A stretch of DNA of 64,000 nucleotides. Origin: Callorhinus ursinus. Taxonomy: Eukaryota; Chordata; Mammalia; Carnivora; Otariidae. Shown here piece by piece: positions 44,043 to 56,999 of the stretch (positions within the stretch are counted from its first letter, which is position 1; every line of letters starts with the position of its first letter). Position numbers and translations under genes: made by a program. Location of the stretch: NCBI RefSeq assembly GCF_003265705.1, contig NW_020312785.1, forward strand, positions 18,380,968 through 18,444,967, in the 5' to 3' direction. Under the pieces are notes generated by a model that was not told where the DNA came from, searched no databases, and saw only the letters and a program-made list of their open reading frames with translations.

Positions 44043-47000
44043 TATATCTTAATAAAAGTATTAAACATGAATAAATTAAAATTATTTTTCATATATGTTA
44101 AATATATTTTTATTCTAGAATAAAAAATCTATTGAGTGTGAAGAGAAAGTTATAAGTTAATAAGTATGAATATTTTAAGGAAAAAATATTTAAATCTAAT
44201 AATTTTGTTTTCATATTTTGGAAAATTTAAATTATAAAATTTTTTATAAAAATGCAACTATTAATCATTTTAGAAGTCAATGTCTATCTAGCTGTAAATG
44301 TGAAAATCAGTATTACTGTTCAAGCATATTAGTTTTTTACCTACTTATATGTAAGTTTAAGAGAGTATAAATTGTGAAATATTGTCAAATGTTGCTTAAT
44401 CACTATTAGAACTGCTACAAATACAGCACTAATTTATAAGTACCTCATACAAAGTGTAATTAAGGAGAAAATGGATATTTGGCATCACTGGGAAAACACA
44501 TTTTGTAATGTAAGAATTTATTGCGTTCATGAGATCTGAGAGGAAAGATTTGAAAAGTTAATTGATTTGTCTGATTTTTCCTTTCCTAAGCTCTTCTGTC
44601 AGTCAAATCCTCCTAACATCACATCCCATCCCATCTTTGGTGGTAGCACAACACATAGACTTTGACAACATTGGGATTCAGTCGCCTTTGTTTAGAGTAC
44701 ATAGAGCCATAATCAGAAATGTTTTGGGGTTATTAAGGCCAATGTTTGGGGATATTGATCTCATCTTTAGAGGATCCTAAGAGAAGGAGTTGCTCTGTCT
44801 TCTTTATCACAGTGTTGTGTGAATGTGCTTGTGGTTCAAAGGGCTCTCAGTGGTGTGAGGGGCCCTGCCTGGATCTAAGGGTCATACTCCAAATGATATC
44901 TTCCTTCAACATTACAACCTTAACTGTACCTTGATTGACTCTGCATTCTTGAAAATCTCATTTCATCACACTCTTCTACTCCTATTTGTTTTTTTCCTAT
45001 CAACTCTTACTCTTAGGAGATCTTATACACATTCTGCCAAATTTCTCTCCTTGACTCTTTGTTTTTATATTCTCATTGACTTCAACTATTATCTGTAAAG
45101 AGATGACACCCAAAGGTACATCCTGAGCTTGAGTACTGCATTTATAGTTGTCCGTCAAGTACCTCTTGCTGATATCACAGGAATACCCCAAAATGGTACT
45201 TCTGAAATGGACTATATTATTATCCCCAACATGCTTTTACCTTTTGTGAACTTTGTTAAAGTTACCACTAACCTCCTAGCTACCCAAAGTTGAAAAATCA
45301 GACAACTTTGGCTCCTAACCTTCTGATTGTTCTTATCCAATTAACTTCCATGGCAGGTAGTGAAGGGGTTGGTGTTAGAGAGGAAGCTGTGCCATGGAGG
45401 CTGGGAATGCCAGATGGCCTTGGTTGAGAGCAAGGGAGGTGTTGGGCAGACACATTTGGAGTGATACAAGTGATACAAGACAACATTTGGAAATGTTGAG
45501 GTGAAGGCTTTAAAACTGAGATTGACAATTTAGATTTTATTCTTTCTGCAGTGGAATTCACTAAAGGATATTAAGAAGAGGAAGATATCAAAGGTCCCAT
45601 TAAAGTGAGTTTCCTTTATGGTAGTGGTTAGGTCAGAAATCTAATCTTCTTTGGACAATACTAGAAATTCTAAAAATTAGGTTTAGATGTTACTGTAAAA
45701 ATTTCTGTTTTAAAATCCCTACAAAAACATTGTTTTTAAACAAAATGAAGATAGTAGACTTGCGGTTTAAATTTCAGTTCCTTTCTAGTGGTTTTGAAGA
45801 TTTGCTAGAAGACTAAAGATAACTTTTTTCTTGAATTTATTTCACTAGCTATCAAATCTCGTATAGCTGCAGTTAACATGTGTGTGTCAACATTATACTT
45901 TATGCTGCGCCAAACAACCGTTTATCCTCTACCCTACTGACCACATCTTCTACCTGTTCTGGGACAAATTCTTGGATAGGGTTTAGTTTCTAGTCTGTGG
46001 ATCCCACACTTTTCTGAAATTTAGTAAAAAAATTATAATTCAAACAGTTTGTATATAAACTAAGTGTACATTGGTAACTGTGTGTGAATAATTCTTTCCC
46101 ACTTCCTTTATTCTACTGTGCATTTCTATCTTTTTATTTTTATTACATAAGAAAATTTGTCAATTTGCACATATATGAGTTAAGAAACTAAACTAAAGGC
46201 CATGGAAAAGGAAGTCATGACTGGAGGCATAAACTGAATTGCGTTGCAGGATTTGGAATGTCTCTTATTAATCTATGGCATTTCAGAATTACATGTTATA
46301 CTATTTTAGAGTAATTGTTTGACAAGGGCATTAGAAAGAAGTGACACTCCCTCCTGATTTAAATAACATTATTGTTTCCCGTTTGAAGATTTAGATGTTT
46401 TAAAAATTCTGAGTAAAAATGGCAAACAACTGCTTTTGCATTTAATGATTGCTTGTCCATTATATGCATTTTTGCAGTAGTGCCCAGGTCCTGAAAATTA
46501 ATGTAAACATCTTTCAAATAAATTTCTTTTAATTCCTGAGGGTAGGAATAGAAAAAGCTAAGAAAAGACTATTAATGTTTATATTTCCTCAATCTAATAT
46601 TAGGTATTATAGCAGCATACATTTCCTAATCTCAACAATATTATAAGATATAATAGTGATTCTTTGACTATGCATAGGTTGTTCTTCAAATGTTTCTATC
46701 AACTTACAAGAATCAATGCTTGTTTAAGAGAAGGAAAAGTTCAGAGACTCCAACTTAATCTATGTATTTTTATCAGAAGTGCTCTTCTTTTATGTTAAAT
46801 TTTGCTTCCTGTCCATTTCATACTCAGAAGAAAAAGGTGTTCCTTTAAAATGTGTTTTGAAAATGGCTGCTCATAGAGGAGAAACTCAGTTGTTTATATG
46901 ACCTCAATCCAGTTAAGAAAGTAGATACAAAATGTATGTATATAAATAGCAGCAGTACAAATTAGTTCTTGCAATGACCCATTTGGTTAATCTGATTATT

Positions 47001-47739
47001 TAATATTACCAAATAAAATCCTGTAGTTAAATTTTTTGCCACCTTTATTTATTTGCTCATTAGAACCTGAGTGGATTATGTTGAATGCCTTCCAACAAAT
47101 AAACATAACATTTCATACTGCTGCTCTTGGCTCCAGATTCACATGATGAGTTGATAGTTTATAGCCAATAGTTTTATTAAAACCTTCATAGTTCTATTTC
47201 AACAAAGGGGAGCTTTGGTGATTTATTCATTCAATCACAATTCTCAAGTCACCTTTATATCATTTATTTTTATTTTCAAAGCTGATTTTACATTGTACAG
47301 TAAGAAGTGTGGAGATGGGAGGTAGAAAATCACCTCCAGTGATATTTTTGTTGTTGAAGAAATGATCTATACCCATTATTAATGGATATAGTAAAGGACT
47401 TTGTTTGCTATGGTAATGTTTATCTCCAGATGTTCTTCTAAAGTCTTAGAAGGTAAACTTTCTGATAATTCATTACCTTGTTATTTATCATTGCTATATT
47501 CATTTTATATGGTCAAATTATTAGTGTTGTGATTTATACTTTCCATATGTTTATAGCACTTAGGTGATTTTTCTATGGATAGTACATTTTTATGTGGCTT
47601 CAAGTATAATTTTTAAGTTGTAAATGTTTTAAAGGCTTCAGAGATTTACATAATATATCCTTGTTTTATGAAGTAACATTCAATATGCATCAATAATGCA
47701 ATCTACTTCTAACTGCCTTCATTATTTAAAAATAAAAGA
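44043..47739. other. Apparently unique DNA
   Basis: 3.7 kb with no recognised transposon, exon or RNA. Slightly GC-richer patch at 45320-45470. Short ORFs at 44562, 44746, 45000 and 45298 show no domain. Confidence 0.4.
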
Positions 47740-48227
47740 AGGTAAATAAGCATTCAACTCATGAATTTGGAAAATTAATACTTAGGAGGAAGTGAGTAAT
47801 AATGATAACAACAGAATCAGAAAACATCAAAGAGTAGAATTCTAAGTCTAAGTAAATTGTTAATTGTAAGTAAGCAACTTGAAGAGTTGGTTCTTTAAAA
47901 AAAGTCAGTTAAATATACAGTTGCAATCAGGTAAAAAATAATGAAAGCAATTCATCACCACCCCCCACAAAATTTGAAAATCAGAAGGCATGTATGAAAA
48001 TTGAAGAGAAGATTAAAAATACACATTTGACAATTTCCTTGAATTGGATAGTTTATGGATAAACATGTATAATTAAAATGAAGATGAGAAATAGATAACT
48101 AAATATAACAATAACCTTGGGAGAAGTTTTAAAAATCTGTGCTACCTCCACAAAAGATTCTGGGCCCAGAGAGTGTTGTAGAAAATTATATTCAAACTTT
48201 AATTGCAGTGCCCTTTAAATTGCTTTA

Positions 48228-48262
<35 letters not shown>

Positions 48263-48420
48263 GTACAGAAGCATGCACACACCAATAGAGAGGGTAGTAT
48301 AACCTAATATCAAAACTTGCCAATGTCTAAGACAAGAAAACTCAATAATCACACTTATAGAGAATAGAATAATCCTAAATACTTTGGACATCAATATAAA
48401 TTTTGCTTCCTGTGAAAGTA
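47740..48420 (+). mobile_element. L1M ORF2 fragment, sense
   Basis: Sense ORF2 pattern: 'agagttggttctttaaaaaa', 'tttgacaatttccttgaatt', 'agattctgggcccagagagt'. Then, after the CA run, 'acttgccaatgtctaagaca' and 'caataatcacacttatagag'. Highly decayed. Confidence 0.65.
48226..48263. repeat. (CA)n microsatellite
   Basis: About 15 consecutive CA units after an interrupted start, inside the L1M fragment. Confidence 0.95.
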
Positions 48421-49423
48421 TTCTTGAGATAACTGGTTGTATCTATTAATAGAAATGTTTTTAAAAAACATTATCCCAAGTATGTAAAAATAGATGCAAT
48501 AAATATATGTAAATTATGTATATGTAAAAATTTAAAAAGTATACAGAGCATATAAAATATGTAATGTATGCATTTCTATGTAAGAAAAATCAAAATACTA
48601 ACATTGTGGTTCATCTGTAAAGTGGATCATAGGTGATTTCATTTTTCATTCATGGTTTAAATTCTTCGTAATTCTTATTTATTTCTATTGTTATAAAAAT
48701 ACATAAATAAATAATTCATATTCCAATTATATCTGTCTTATGGAGAATATAATCCAGAGTGTTACATGATTTCTAGGAACTCAGTGATAAAAATTATTAC
48801 CCGTGAGTTAGGTTTTGTTTGTTCTTGTTTTGTATTTTGCCTCTCTGAGTAGTGAGTAGACTCACTACTAAATGGCCTTCCAAAAACTCTTTGTGTTACT
48901 TCTGTGCCTCAGGGTTCCTTCAAGGGAGAGGGAAAGTCTACCAGGGAAAAATAGAATTACCAGTCACCCAAGGAGGTAGATGCCAACACAGCAGGTCTTG
49001 ATCATGTTGCCCTCTGTCTGTTCATTGACAGTTAAAACCAGCAATGGTATTTTCAGCTTCCCATGGCTGTGTGGCAAAGGATTCACTGACAGCTTTTTGA
49101 TTTCACCCTCCCTTGCTTCTTACTGTTTCCATTTAACACGTTATTTTTTTCAGTTTTCAGATATTACTATTTTTAATTTAAATTGCTAACACATGTATAG
49201 TAAAAACAAAAAAAGTTATCAAATGACTATTGTATAAAAGAAAGTTGTTTTCCTTAACTTGTAAGTCCATCATATATCTTCTCAGAAGTAACCTTGTTTT
49301 CTTGTTTTCTCTGTATCATTCCAGAGATATTCTCTGCACATACAAGTATGGATGTATATATCTTTCTGAGAAAATTAATGTTAGCATGTTATGCACACTA
49401 TTTGACACATTTTTCTTTTTATC
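48421..49423. other. No recognised feature
   Basis: AT-rich. 48480-48560 has repeated 'atgtaaaaat' words. No exon seen. Confidence 0.4.
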
Positions 49424-49800
49424 ATTTTTAAAAATTGAAGTATAGTTGATACACAATTTTATGTCAGTTTCAGGTATACAACATAGTGATTTGACAAGTC
49501 TATATATGCTATGCTCACCCTAAGTGTAGCTACCATCAGCCACCATTCAACATAATTACAATACCATTGACTATATTCTCTATGCTGTACCTTTTATCCC
49601 TGCTACTTATTCATTCTATAACTGGAAGCCTGTATCTCCCACTCCCCTTCACCCATTTTGCCCATTTGACATCTTTTAAAAATTTTAACAATACATATTG
49701 GAGGTTTTCCCATATTAGATCATGTAGAATTGCCTGACTTTTAGTAATGACTGCCTATTATTTTATTAAATGTCTACACAGTAATATATTTAATTAATTC
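49424..49800 (-). mobile_element. L1M 3' region, antisense
   Basis: 'aattgaagtatagttgatac', 'gtcagtttcaggtatacaac', 'ctataactggaagcctgtat' are the antisense L1 3'-UTR sequence. After about 49672 it passes into another old L1-like piece ('ggttttcccatattagatca'). Confidence 0.75.
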
Positions 49801-49809
49801 TTTATGATA

Positions 49810-50130
49810 GACATTTAGAAAAATGGGCAAAGGATATGAAAAAGAATGAGATGTCATGAGATAAAGGAAAATAGGTCAACCACACATGATGAGAGAAAAT
49901 ATACCATGTTAATGTGAAGTTGTGAATGTCTGTTGGATTAACAAGTACTCTCATGTATTGTTGATGGAAATATAAATAGGTGAAACTTTTATAGATGTTT
50001 TGACCATAATTAAAATGATCTTAACTTTTCACCCAACACTTCTATTTTTAACACATAGCTTAGAGAAAAACTTACACAAGGAGGTTTATAAATGGTTACT
50101 CAATGTAGCATAATTGGTTAAAGAGTGAAA
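49810..50130 (+). mobile_element. L1M ORF2 fragment, sense
   Basis: 'tagaaaaatgggcaaaggat', 'actctcatgtattgttgatg', 'cacccaacacttctattttt' follow ORF2 order near the C-terminus. Very decayed. Confidence 0.6.
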
Positions 50131-50655
50131 TCATTTTCAATGGTTTTTAGACTATATTTATAGACCAGATGATAGAACAAGGGAGAGAGAAGCTAAAGAA
50201 AACACAACTTTCACTTTTGCTTAGTGAAACTTTTATGATGAGAGTTTAGCAGAGCAAAAAGTCAGCAGTGTAAAAGAAACAATTGTATTAGATTGCAGGA
50301 GAAGTTGATTTATGCTTTCCTATCTTCTTAAAATCCATTAGTTGCCAAATATACATCATCCTAGCTAGCTTGGGGGTGTGTGCATCTGGCTTTACTTCTC
50401 ACCCAGGGAACTGGAAAGTCTTCCCATTGGATAACTTGTAGTCATATTGGACACAGTATTTAGGGGGAGAAAAGGTCATGAAAAAAGAATAAGAAAGAAA
50501 TAATACTTTCTAAAAGGAACTCACTTTTGTCATTGGTTTAGTCTTCACAAACTGCCCCACTCCCAGTGACTCCCACCAAACTTGGTGGATCCTTATTCCC
50601 AGCATCTGAGGTCTACTGGAAAAATCACTCTCCTGGGATTCCTAAGGAATCTTTT
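50131..50655. other. No recognised feature
   Basis: Unassigned stretch between L1 copies. Confidence 0.4.
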
Positions 50656-50659
50656 TCTT

Positions 50660-50740
50660 TCTTTGCTTCTCATGGTCTGTGTGACCTAGGGCAACTCTCT
50701 GAACTTTTTAGGTTCATAGTTTGTTCATTTCTCAAATGAA
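50660..50740 (-). mobile_element. MIR fragment, antisense
   Basis: 'gtctgtgtgacctagggcaa', 'ctctctgaactttttaggtt' and 'tttgttcatttctcaaatga' give the MIR core in antisense. Confidence 0.7.
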
Positions 50741-50958
50741 GCTATATGGTCAGTTAATCTTCAACAAAGCAGGAAAGACTATCCAATGGGAAAAAGATAA
50801 TCTCTTCAACAAATTCTGTTGGGAAAAGTAGACAGCAACATGCAAGAGAATGAAACTGGACCACTTTCTTACATCATACACAAAAATTAATTCAAAATGG
50901 ATTAAAGACCTAAATGTGAGACATAAAAATCCTAGAGGAGAACACAGGCAGTCTGTGT

Positions 50959-51052
50959 TAGCAACTTCTTTCCAGATATGTCTCTTGCTATAGCAACTTC
51001 TTTCCAGATATGTCTCTTGCTATAGCAACTTCTTTCCCGATATGTCTCTTGA
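50959..51052 (+). repeat. 32-bp tandem repeat, about 3 copies
   Basis: The units 50959-50990, 50991-51022 and 51023-51052 each contain 'tagcaacttctttccagata' then 'tgtctcttg'. The first two are identical and the third has one changed base. Related L1 copies carry this motif once, so it is a local expansion inside ORF2. Confidence 0.95.
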
Positions 51053-51746
51053 GGCAAGGAAAACAAAAGCAAAAATAGGCTATTAGAACTCAAAATAAAA
51101 AGCTTCTGTAGAGTGAAGGAATCAATCAGCAAAACTAAAAGGCAACCTATGGAATGGGAGAAGATATTTGCAGAAAGACATATCTAATAAACAGTTACTA
51201 TCAAAAACATATAAAGAATTGTACAACTCAACACCCCCAAAAAATAATCCAATTAAAAAATGGGCAGAAGATGTTAATAGACATTTTTCCAAAGAAGACA
51301 CAGATAGCCAGCAGACACATGAAAAGACATCACTGATCATCGGGGAAATACAAATCAAAACTACAATGAGATATCACCTCACATCTGTCCAAATGGCTAA
51401 ACTCAACAACACAAGAAACAACAGGTGTTGGCAAGGATATGGAGAAAGGGAAACCCTCTTACACTCCTAGTGGGAATGCAAACTGGTACAGCCACTTTGG
51501 AAAACAGTATGGAGATTCCTCAAAAAGGTAAAAATACAACTACTTTATGATCCAGCAATTGCACTGCTAGGTATTGACCCAAAGAATACAAAAACACTAA
51601 TTCAAAGAAATACATGTGCCCCTATGTTTATAGCAGCATTATCTACAACAGCCAAATTATGGAAACAGCCCAGGTGTCCACTGACTGGTGGATGGATAAG
51701 GAGGATGTGGTGTGTCCCACCACATATATATGTGGCATGTATGTGT

Positions 51747-51750
51747 GTAT

Positions 51751-51782
<32 letters not shown>

Positions 51783-51785
51783 GAT
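51747..51785. repeat. (CA)n/(TA)n microsatellite in L1 ORF2
   Basis: A long 'acacac' run flanked by 'tatata' replaces the short 'gtatatatac' normally at this ORF2 position. Confidence 0.95.
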
Positions 51786-52208
51786 GGAATATTATTCAGC
51801 CATAAAAACGAATGAAATTTTGTCATTCTCAATGACAGGGATAGAGCTAGAGAGTATTAAGCTAAGCAAAATAAGTCAGTTAGAGAAAGGCAAATACCAT
51901 ATGATTTCACTCATATTGAAATTTAAGAAACAAATGAGCAAAGGGGGAAGAAAAAGGGAGAGAGAGGCAAACCAAGAAATAGACTCTTAACCAAAGAGAA
52001 CAAACTAATGGTTACCAGAGGGGAGGTGGGGGGTGGTGTTGGGTTAAGTGGGTGATGGGGATTAAGGAGTGCACTTGTTGTGATGTGCACTGGGTGTTAT
52101 ATGGAAGTGTTGAATCACTGTATTGTACACCTGAAACTAATCTTACACTGTATACTAACTAACTGGAATTTGAATAAAAACTTAAAAAAAATAAAATGAA
52201 GTCTAGAT

Positions 52209-53515
52209 GACCACTAACTTTTCTTTTAGATTTGACATTCCTTGATTCTGGCTTCTCATTTACTTTCAAGAGGAATACAAGTCCTACGGGGAGGTAATTT
52301 TATCCCACTGTATAAGCAGATGTTTGTTGTACTGCAACAATTTGAGATTATGTTTTCTGCATGCCCATGGATTCTAGATAGGAGAGAAACTCTAGAATGT
52401 GATTATCTATACACACATTTTCACTTCAGTTTAAGGTCATTAACTAAGTGTAAATCAACCAATATCCAAAATAAATGACATTTATCCATGCTTCATAGTT
52501 TGATTTAAAAAGCTGTCTTAAGGGAAAGCCATACAATTGAGGCAGATTACACAGCAAATACCCACCTACTTGAGGATACAGGACTAGCTCAGGAGCTTTC
52601 TTTGATAGTGCAATCTGATTCTGTTTTATGTACATCCCTGTATTTGACTCCCATGCTGATTGTCTGCTGGACAACAGTAAGATTCAAGACATCCAATAGA
52701 TGTCTAAGTTCAAACCAGGTCTCATTTAATTTTGCTTTATCCCTAGGCAATTTAATTGTATTTTCACAGATTCAGCCTTTGGGTACTGAATTTTCAGACA
52801 ATGGTTTATATCATAATAGATCACTGTTATGAATCATTCTAAGTTATAGGCAGGACACAGTGTACAGAACACTGTATTAGAAGTTTTCCTCACTGCTCAT
52901 GATAATCACAAAAGAGTTCAAAATGAGAATTAAATTGGTGGCATATATCTGAAAAGAAGATAAGAAAGGATAAATAATTCTTTTCCCTTTTTATTTTCCA
53001 TTGTTTTAAAATGAATTGAAGTTGAATAAGAGCAAAATAACATAAATTAACCTAAAGGCTTAGAGGTTTTATAAAATACACATCTATTTTCCACAAACAT
53101 CCTATGGATTGACAACACAGTCCTTTAATTTGTTCCAATCTTCAGAATTTACTGTTTTTATTCTGGGAAGGAGGTTTGCTGGATCTTTATGTTATCTACA
53201 GTCTGGGATTCTAATAAATATGGCTGCAGGGCTAGACACGATATGTGTCATTTCTGCATGTCTGCTGACTGTGTATTTGGCCCTTTGGGTGCCCATGACA
53301 CCTGAGTGCAGACTTGTGCATATGTGTCTAAATACCTAAAAATGTTGTAAGCTTGCAGAGGGAAGCAACTACAATTTTTACCTATGTGTAATATACTGTA
53401 ACATCAGTACCTGGTATTGAGGAGGAATAGGGCAGGAATTTGTAGTGCCCCTAAAAAAGATTCAGTTATTCATGGTGTGGGTTTCCAGTTTATGCTTCAA
53501 ACTTTCCAAAACCCC
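52209..53515. other. Apparently unique DNA
   Basis: No transposon, exon or RNA recognised. ORFs of 76-78 codons on both strands have no domain. Confidence 0.4.
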
Positions 53516-53519
53516 ACAC

Positions 53520-53612
53520 ATCATCATTTATTCAACAGATGTTTATTTAGTCCTCATTTTGGACAAAGTACTGCCCTGGACACTAAGGATATCGCATGTA
53601 TCAGTATAGAAG
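53520..53612 (+). mobile_element. L2 fragment
   Basis: 'catttattcaacagatgttt', 'atttagtcctcattttggac', 'tggacactaaggatatcgca' follow L2 order. Confidence 0.65.
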
Positions 53613-53970
53613 TTACATATATGTAACAGTATAGAAGCATATATGAAGCATATATTTTAGTGTAATATCACTAATGCAGACATCATTTTTTCTGTCCCTA
53701 TCTAAACATTCTCCTAATATTCCTAATATCTCTAGCCAAATGTATTAAATACAACAATTTAAGGTTATGCAGTAACTATAGAATTATAGTTACAGCACTA
53801 TAGAATTCTGTGCTTAGTACTCTATATATTACAAAAGAATGAAACATGATCTTTATAATTATGAACTTGCAATCAAGGGAAAAAACATGAAAAATACATG
53901 AATAAAAACTTAACCACAATTTAAAAGTAAATCTAGATAAGATAACAAAATGATGGCAATGATGATTTAA
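53613..53970. other. No recognised feature
   Basis: AT-rich, with a 'taactatagaattatagtta' palindrome near 53772. Confidence 0.4.
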
Positions 53971-53974
53971 TAAT

Positions 53975-54065
53975 GACAGTTAACACTTATTGAGCCCTTG
54001 CTAAGTGCCAGGCACATTCTAAATTATTTACACATAATATCACTGATCACTTACGAAAGTGCTTA
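53975..54065 (+). mobile_element. MIR fragment
   Basis: 'acagttaacacttattgagc' and 'ccttgctaagtgccaggcac' match the MIR head. Confidence 0.85.
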
Positions 54066-54084
54066 AGTGGTTGTGTTGTCTTTT

Positions 54085-54745
54085 TTTCTGCTTCCCCTTA
54101 GGTGGTAGCTGGAACTATACTGCTCTATATGTCCTTCAGGTATGGTCCCGGGCTACAGTGCGCCACAAGAGAAATTTGCATAGAGATTTAGAAGGTGGAA
54201 GCAAATCAGCAGACCCTACTTTCTGAAAGTCAGTGTGGGGTCCCAGATACTACTGCAGCTTCCTTACGTTGTTGTGAATCCGTTAGCTCATTTTGTTGAT
54301 GTGTAGCAGCACCAGGCTGACAACTGCCATCCACTCCCATCCCCTCCACCCCATCCCAGGTCTTATTGGATCTTCCACTTCAGTATTTCCAAATTCTGGA
54401 GCCAAGTCCCTGGGCAACTCGGTGGCAAACAGCACCAGGTTGTTCTGCAGGTCACTTCCACCAGGTTAGAGGCTGTGAAAACTAGATGTGAGCTGCCCTT
54501 TATCTTTGTGCATTCCAGTTTATCTGAATGGGTTCCAGTTTATCCGTACTCTATCCCACTCCATCCAGTGCAGCTTTCCTTCCTAACTGCAGGCACTGAT
54601 AACCAGCAGTGACTTCCAGCACAGCATCTGATACAGGGGATGAGCTTTTCCATAGGCTTCCTCACCAGCTCTCATAACTGTGTAAAATTTAATCCTTTTA
54701 ATAAATTCCTTATTCCATGTGGTGCTCCTTCTCTAATCAAATCCA
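54085..54745 (+). repeat. Unclassified GC-richer repeat, possibly LTR
   Basis: A compositionally distinct block: 'gcagcttccttacgttgttg', 'aattctggagccaagtccct', ending in a poly(A)-signal-like 'ttaataaattccttattcca'. The 3'-end context resembles several old LTRs, but I cannot name the family. No long ORF. Confidence 0.4.
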
Positions 54746-56600
54746 AACTCCCAAATTCATTTTAAGCTGAATTCAAGTACTATTTCTAATAATATTTCTG
54801 TTACCTTGTAACATTAATTTAGTTGTCTGTAAAATTTGTAGATTTTTAATCTTAAGTAATTAGCATTATATTGTCATCACTATAACTTATAAATGGAAGA
54901 TATTCATTATACTCTGAAGTAATTTCATATGTTTTCTGTTGCTCCATACATAGGAAGAATACAATAATTATTATTTCTCATAAGTAAACTAGAGCCTACT
55001 CAGTAATAACTAATACAAAAATGAATATATTATTGCTCATAGGAGACCTGGCTACACTGAAACACTAGAAAGTAGTTGAGTGTGTTAGACTGTGGGAGAA
55101 TAAAACAAGAAACAAAAGAATGGGAAAGAAAAAAGAACAAAAAATGAAACAGCAAGGTAAGAAAAAAAAAGTGTCCCCAAATCTAGAATTAGATCTAACT
55201 AGATTAGCATTCTGCACTGGTCTTCCTCCCTTCTTTTTTCTGAGAGCAGTCATCATATGTCATCCTCAGTATCCTTTATCATGATCAACTCATGACCTTT
55301 TGTCATGTGTGACATGACATGACCAACTCAACCCTAATGCATGTCAAACACACACACACACACACACACACACAATTACATTCAGGGGGATTTTGAAGTT
55401 TAGGGAAAATAAAAAGCTATTAATAGAGTGGTAATTCTCCTTTGTATCTACTTTTAGCACCTTTATATTACTTTTAATATATTTGTCCCTGAAACTGTAT
55501 TTCAGTTTATGGAGTACTTTAGGGACAAGCTCTTCAAAATAAAATTGCACAATTATCAAGCCTTGTATACTCCACTGACTCAGCCTAAAAAAAATGCCAG
55601 TTTATGCCAGTTAAAGAACTTTGCAAAAATTCTGGAGCAGAGTAGATTGAGGTTAAATGGTCAATAAAACACAAAAGCAGGGTAAACTTCATTCTTACCA
55701 CCTGTATAGAATCAGTATGTTAAAAATAGAAAAGCAACACCCACTCTAGATTTAAAGATAAGGAATAACAAGAAGGGGATGGATGAGAAGAGTTAGAGTT
55801 ATCGTAATAGGGAAAACACAGCCATGAGCAGTCAGACTACTAAATCATCTTCATTTATTCATATATGTAAAATGCTTCATTCATCCTAAGTACCATTATG
55901 GGTTGAGGCTACTAATCAAAATAAAATTCATGCAAATATATGTACATGATTTGCAGATGAGCCATGGCCTCCAGGTTTCTGGAAAGTTGCCAGTATTGTC
56001 CTTGATAAACCAAAGTTTAGGCCCTTCCAAAGCTCTGAAATTGTCTTTTCTTTGATAGAAATGCAGAGCTCATGAAAAGTGGTAAGGGGAGACAGTGAAG
56101 TAGGAAGGAGGGTTGTTAAACCAGACAAAATCTTTCAAAGAAGTATGGCACACAGATCTTTATACCACAGAAGAGTTCTGAGCTCTGGAATATTTATTAT
56201 TTCCAGCTATGAAGAAGATCACATTCAGAACAAAATCAGTATGAAATAATTTGTTATTAAATTAGATTTTTAAATTATATTTGCTTAGAGAATGTGATTT
56301 TTAGAATTTCTAAGTATAAAAACAATTTTATAATTTTAAATTTATCTCATCAATTCTATGGGATAGTGTTAGTTTGAACTGCGTTATCTTTTTGCTCAAA
56401 TAAAGGGCAGACACTACGCAGCAATAATTGTATATCATTGGTTCCATATTGTTCTGGATTATTTGGAGATCTTGAAGGTGGTGATGCTGTTTTAGAGAAT
56501 AGTGTATTTGTCAGGGAGAGTATAAGGTAACTAAATAGAAGTTAAGAGGAATTAATAAAGCTTATTAAAACTCAGTAAAAAGTTCATGAGTATAGGGTAC
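54746..56600. other. Apparently unique DNA with a CA run
   Basis: No exon or transposon recognised. An imperfect 'catgac' / 'tcatga' cluster lies at 55280-55325 just before the CA run. Confidence 0.4.
55347..55374. repeat. (CA)n microsatellite
   Basis: About 13 CA units. Confidence 0.95.
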
Positions 56601-56604
56601 ATTT

Positions 56605-56924
56605 TTCATTCAACCATTCATTTATCCATCAAGTATTATTAAATACTATATTGAGGTAAGGTGCTAGGAACATAGTGATACATGAGATACAATTCCTACC
56701 TCTAAAGTACTAAACGTCCAGTAGAAAAGATGGATAATCAAATTGTAAGGGCATTTAGTGAAGGGCATAACAGAAGAACACTGGGTGCTGTGGCTCTTCA
56801 AACGAAAGAGCAAATCATTTTGCATGATCTCCAAAGATGGTTACTACCCATTTCTTTCCTCCTTGCATATGCAAGTGTTCATCTTTCAAGAGGTGGAGTA
56901 TCTTTTCCTGTCCTGTACTAGTCA
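56605..56924 (+). mobile_element. L2 LINE, 5' part of a split copy
   Basis: 'caaccattcatttatccatc', 'tgctaggaacatagtgatac', 'gatacaattcctacctctaa' in L2 order. The matching 3' part resumes at about 58085 after the L1M/MLT1 insertions. Confidence 0.7.
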
Positions 56925-56999
56925 GAGTTCTTCAGAGAAATATACATACATAAATCACTAAGATTTATTTATTTTAAAGGCCACTTGAAGAATGCCACT

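Larger units (their letters stand above)
50748..52192 (+). mobile_element. Carnivore L1, 5'-truncated, sense
   Basis: The C-terminal part of ORF2 (50748-51900) is followed by the 3' UTR ('gtgatggggattaaggagtg', 'ttgtacacctgaaactaatc') and an A-rich end at 52192. Open pieces at 51168-51470 and 51712-51990 are ORF2 fragments. Imperfect target duplications: 'caaatgaagctatat' (50733-50747) and 'aaaatgaagtctagat' (52193-52208). Contains a 32-bp tandem triplication and an expanded CA/TA microsatellite, both of which disrupt the frame. Confidence 0.9.

Noticed and set aside
43469..44123. 111-121-codon plus-strand ORFs
   Set aside because: They are antisense shadows of the L1 ORF2 on the minus strand.
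50959..51052. Possible CRISPR-like repeat array
   Set aside because: The units are directly tandem with no spacers and lie inside a mammalian L1.
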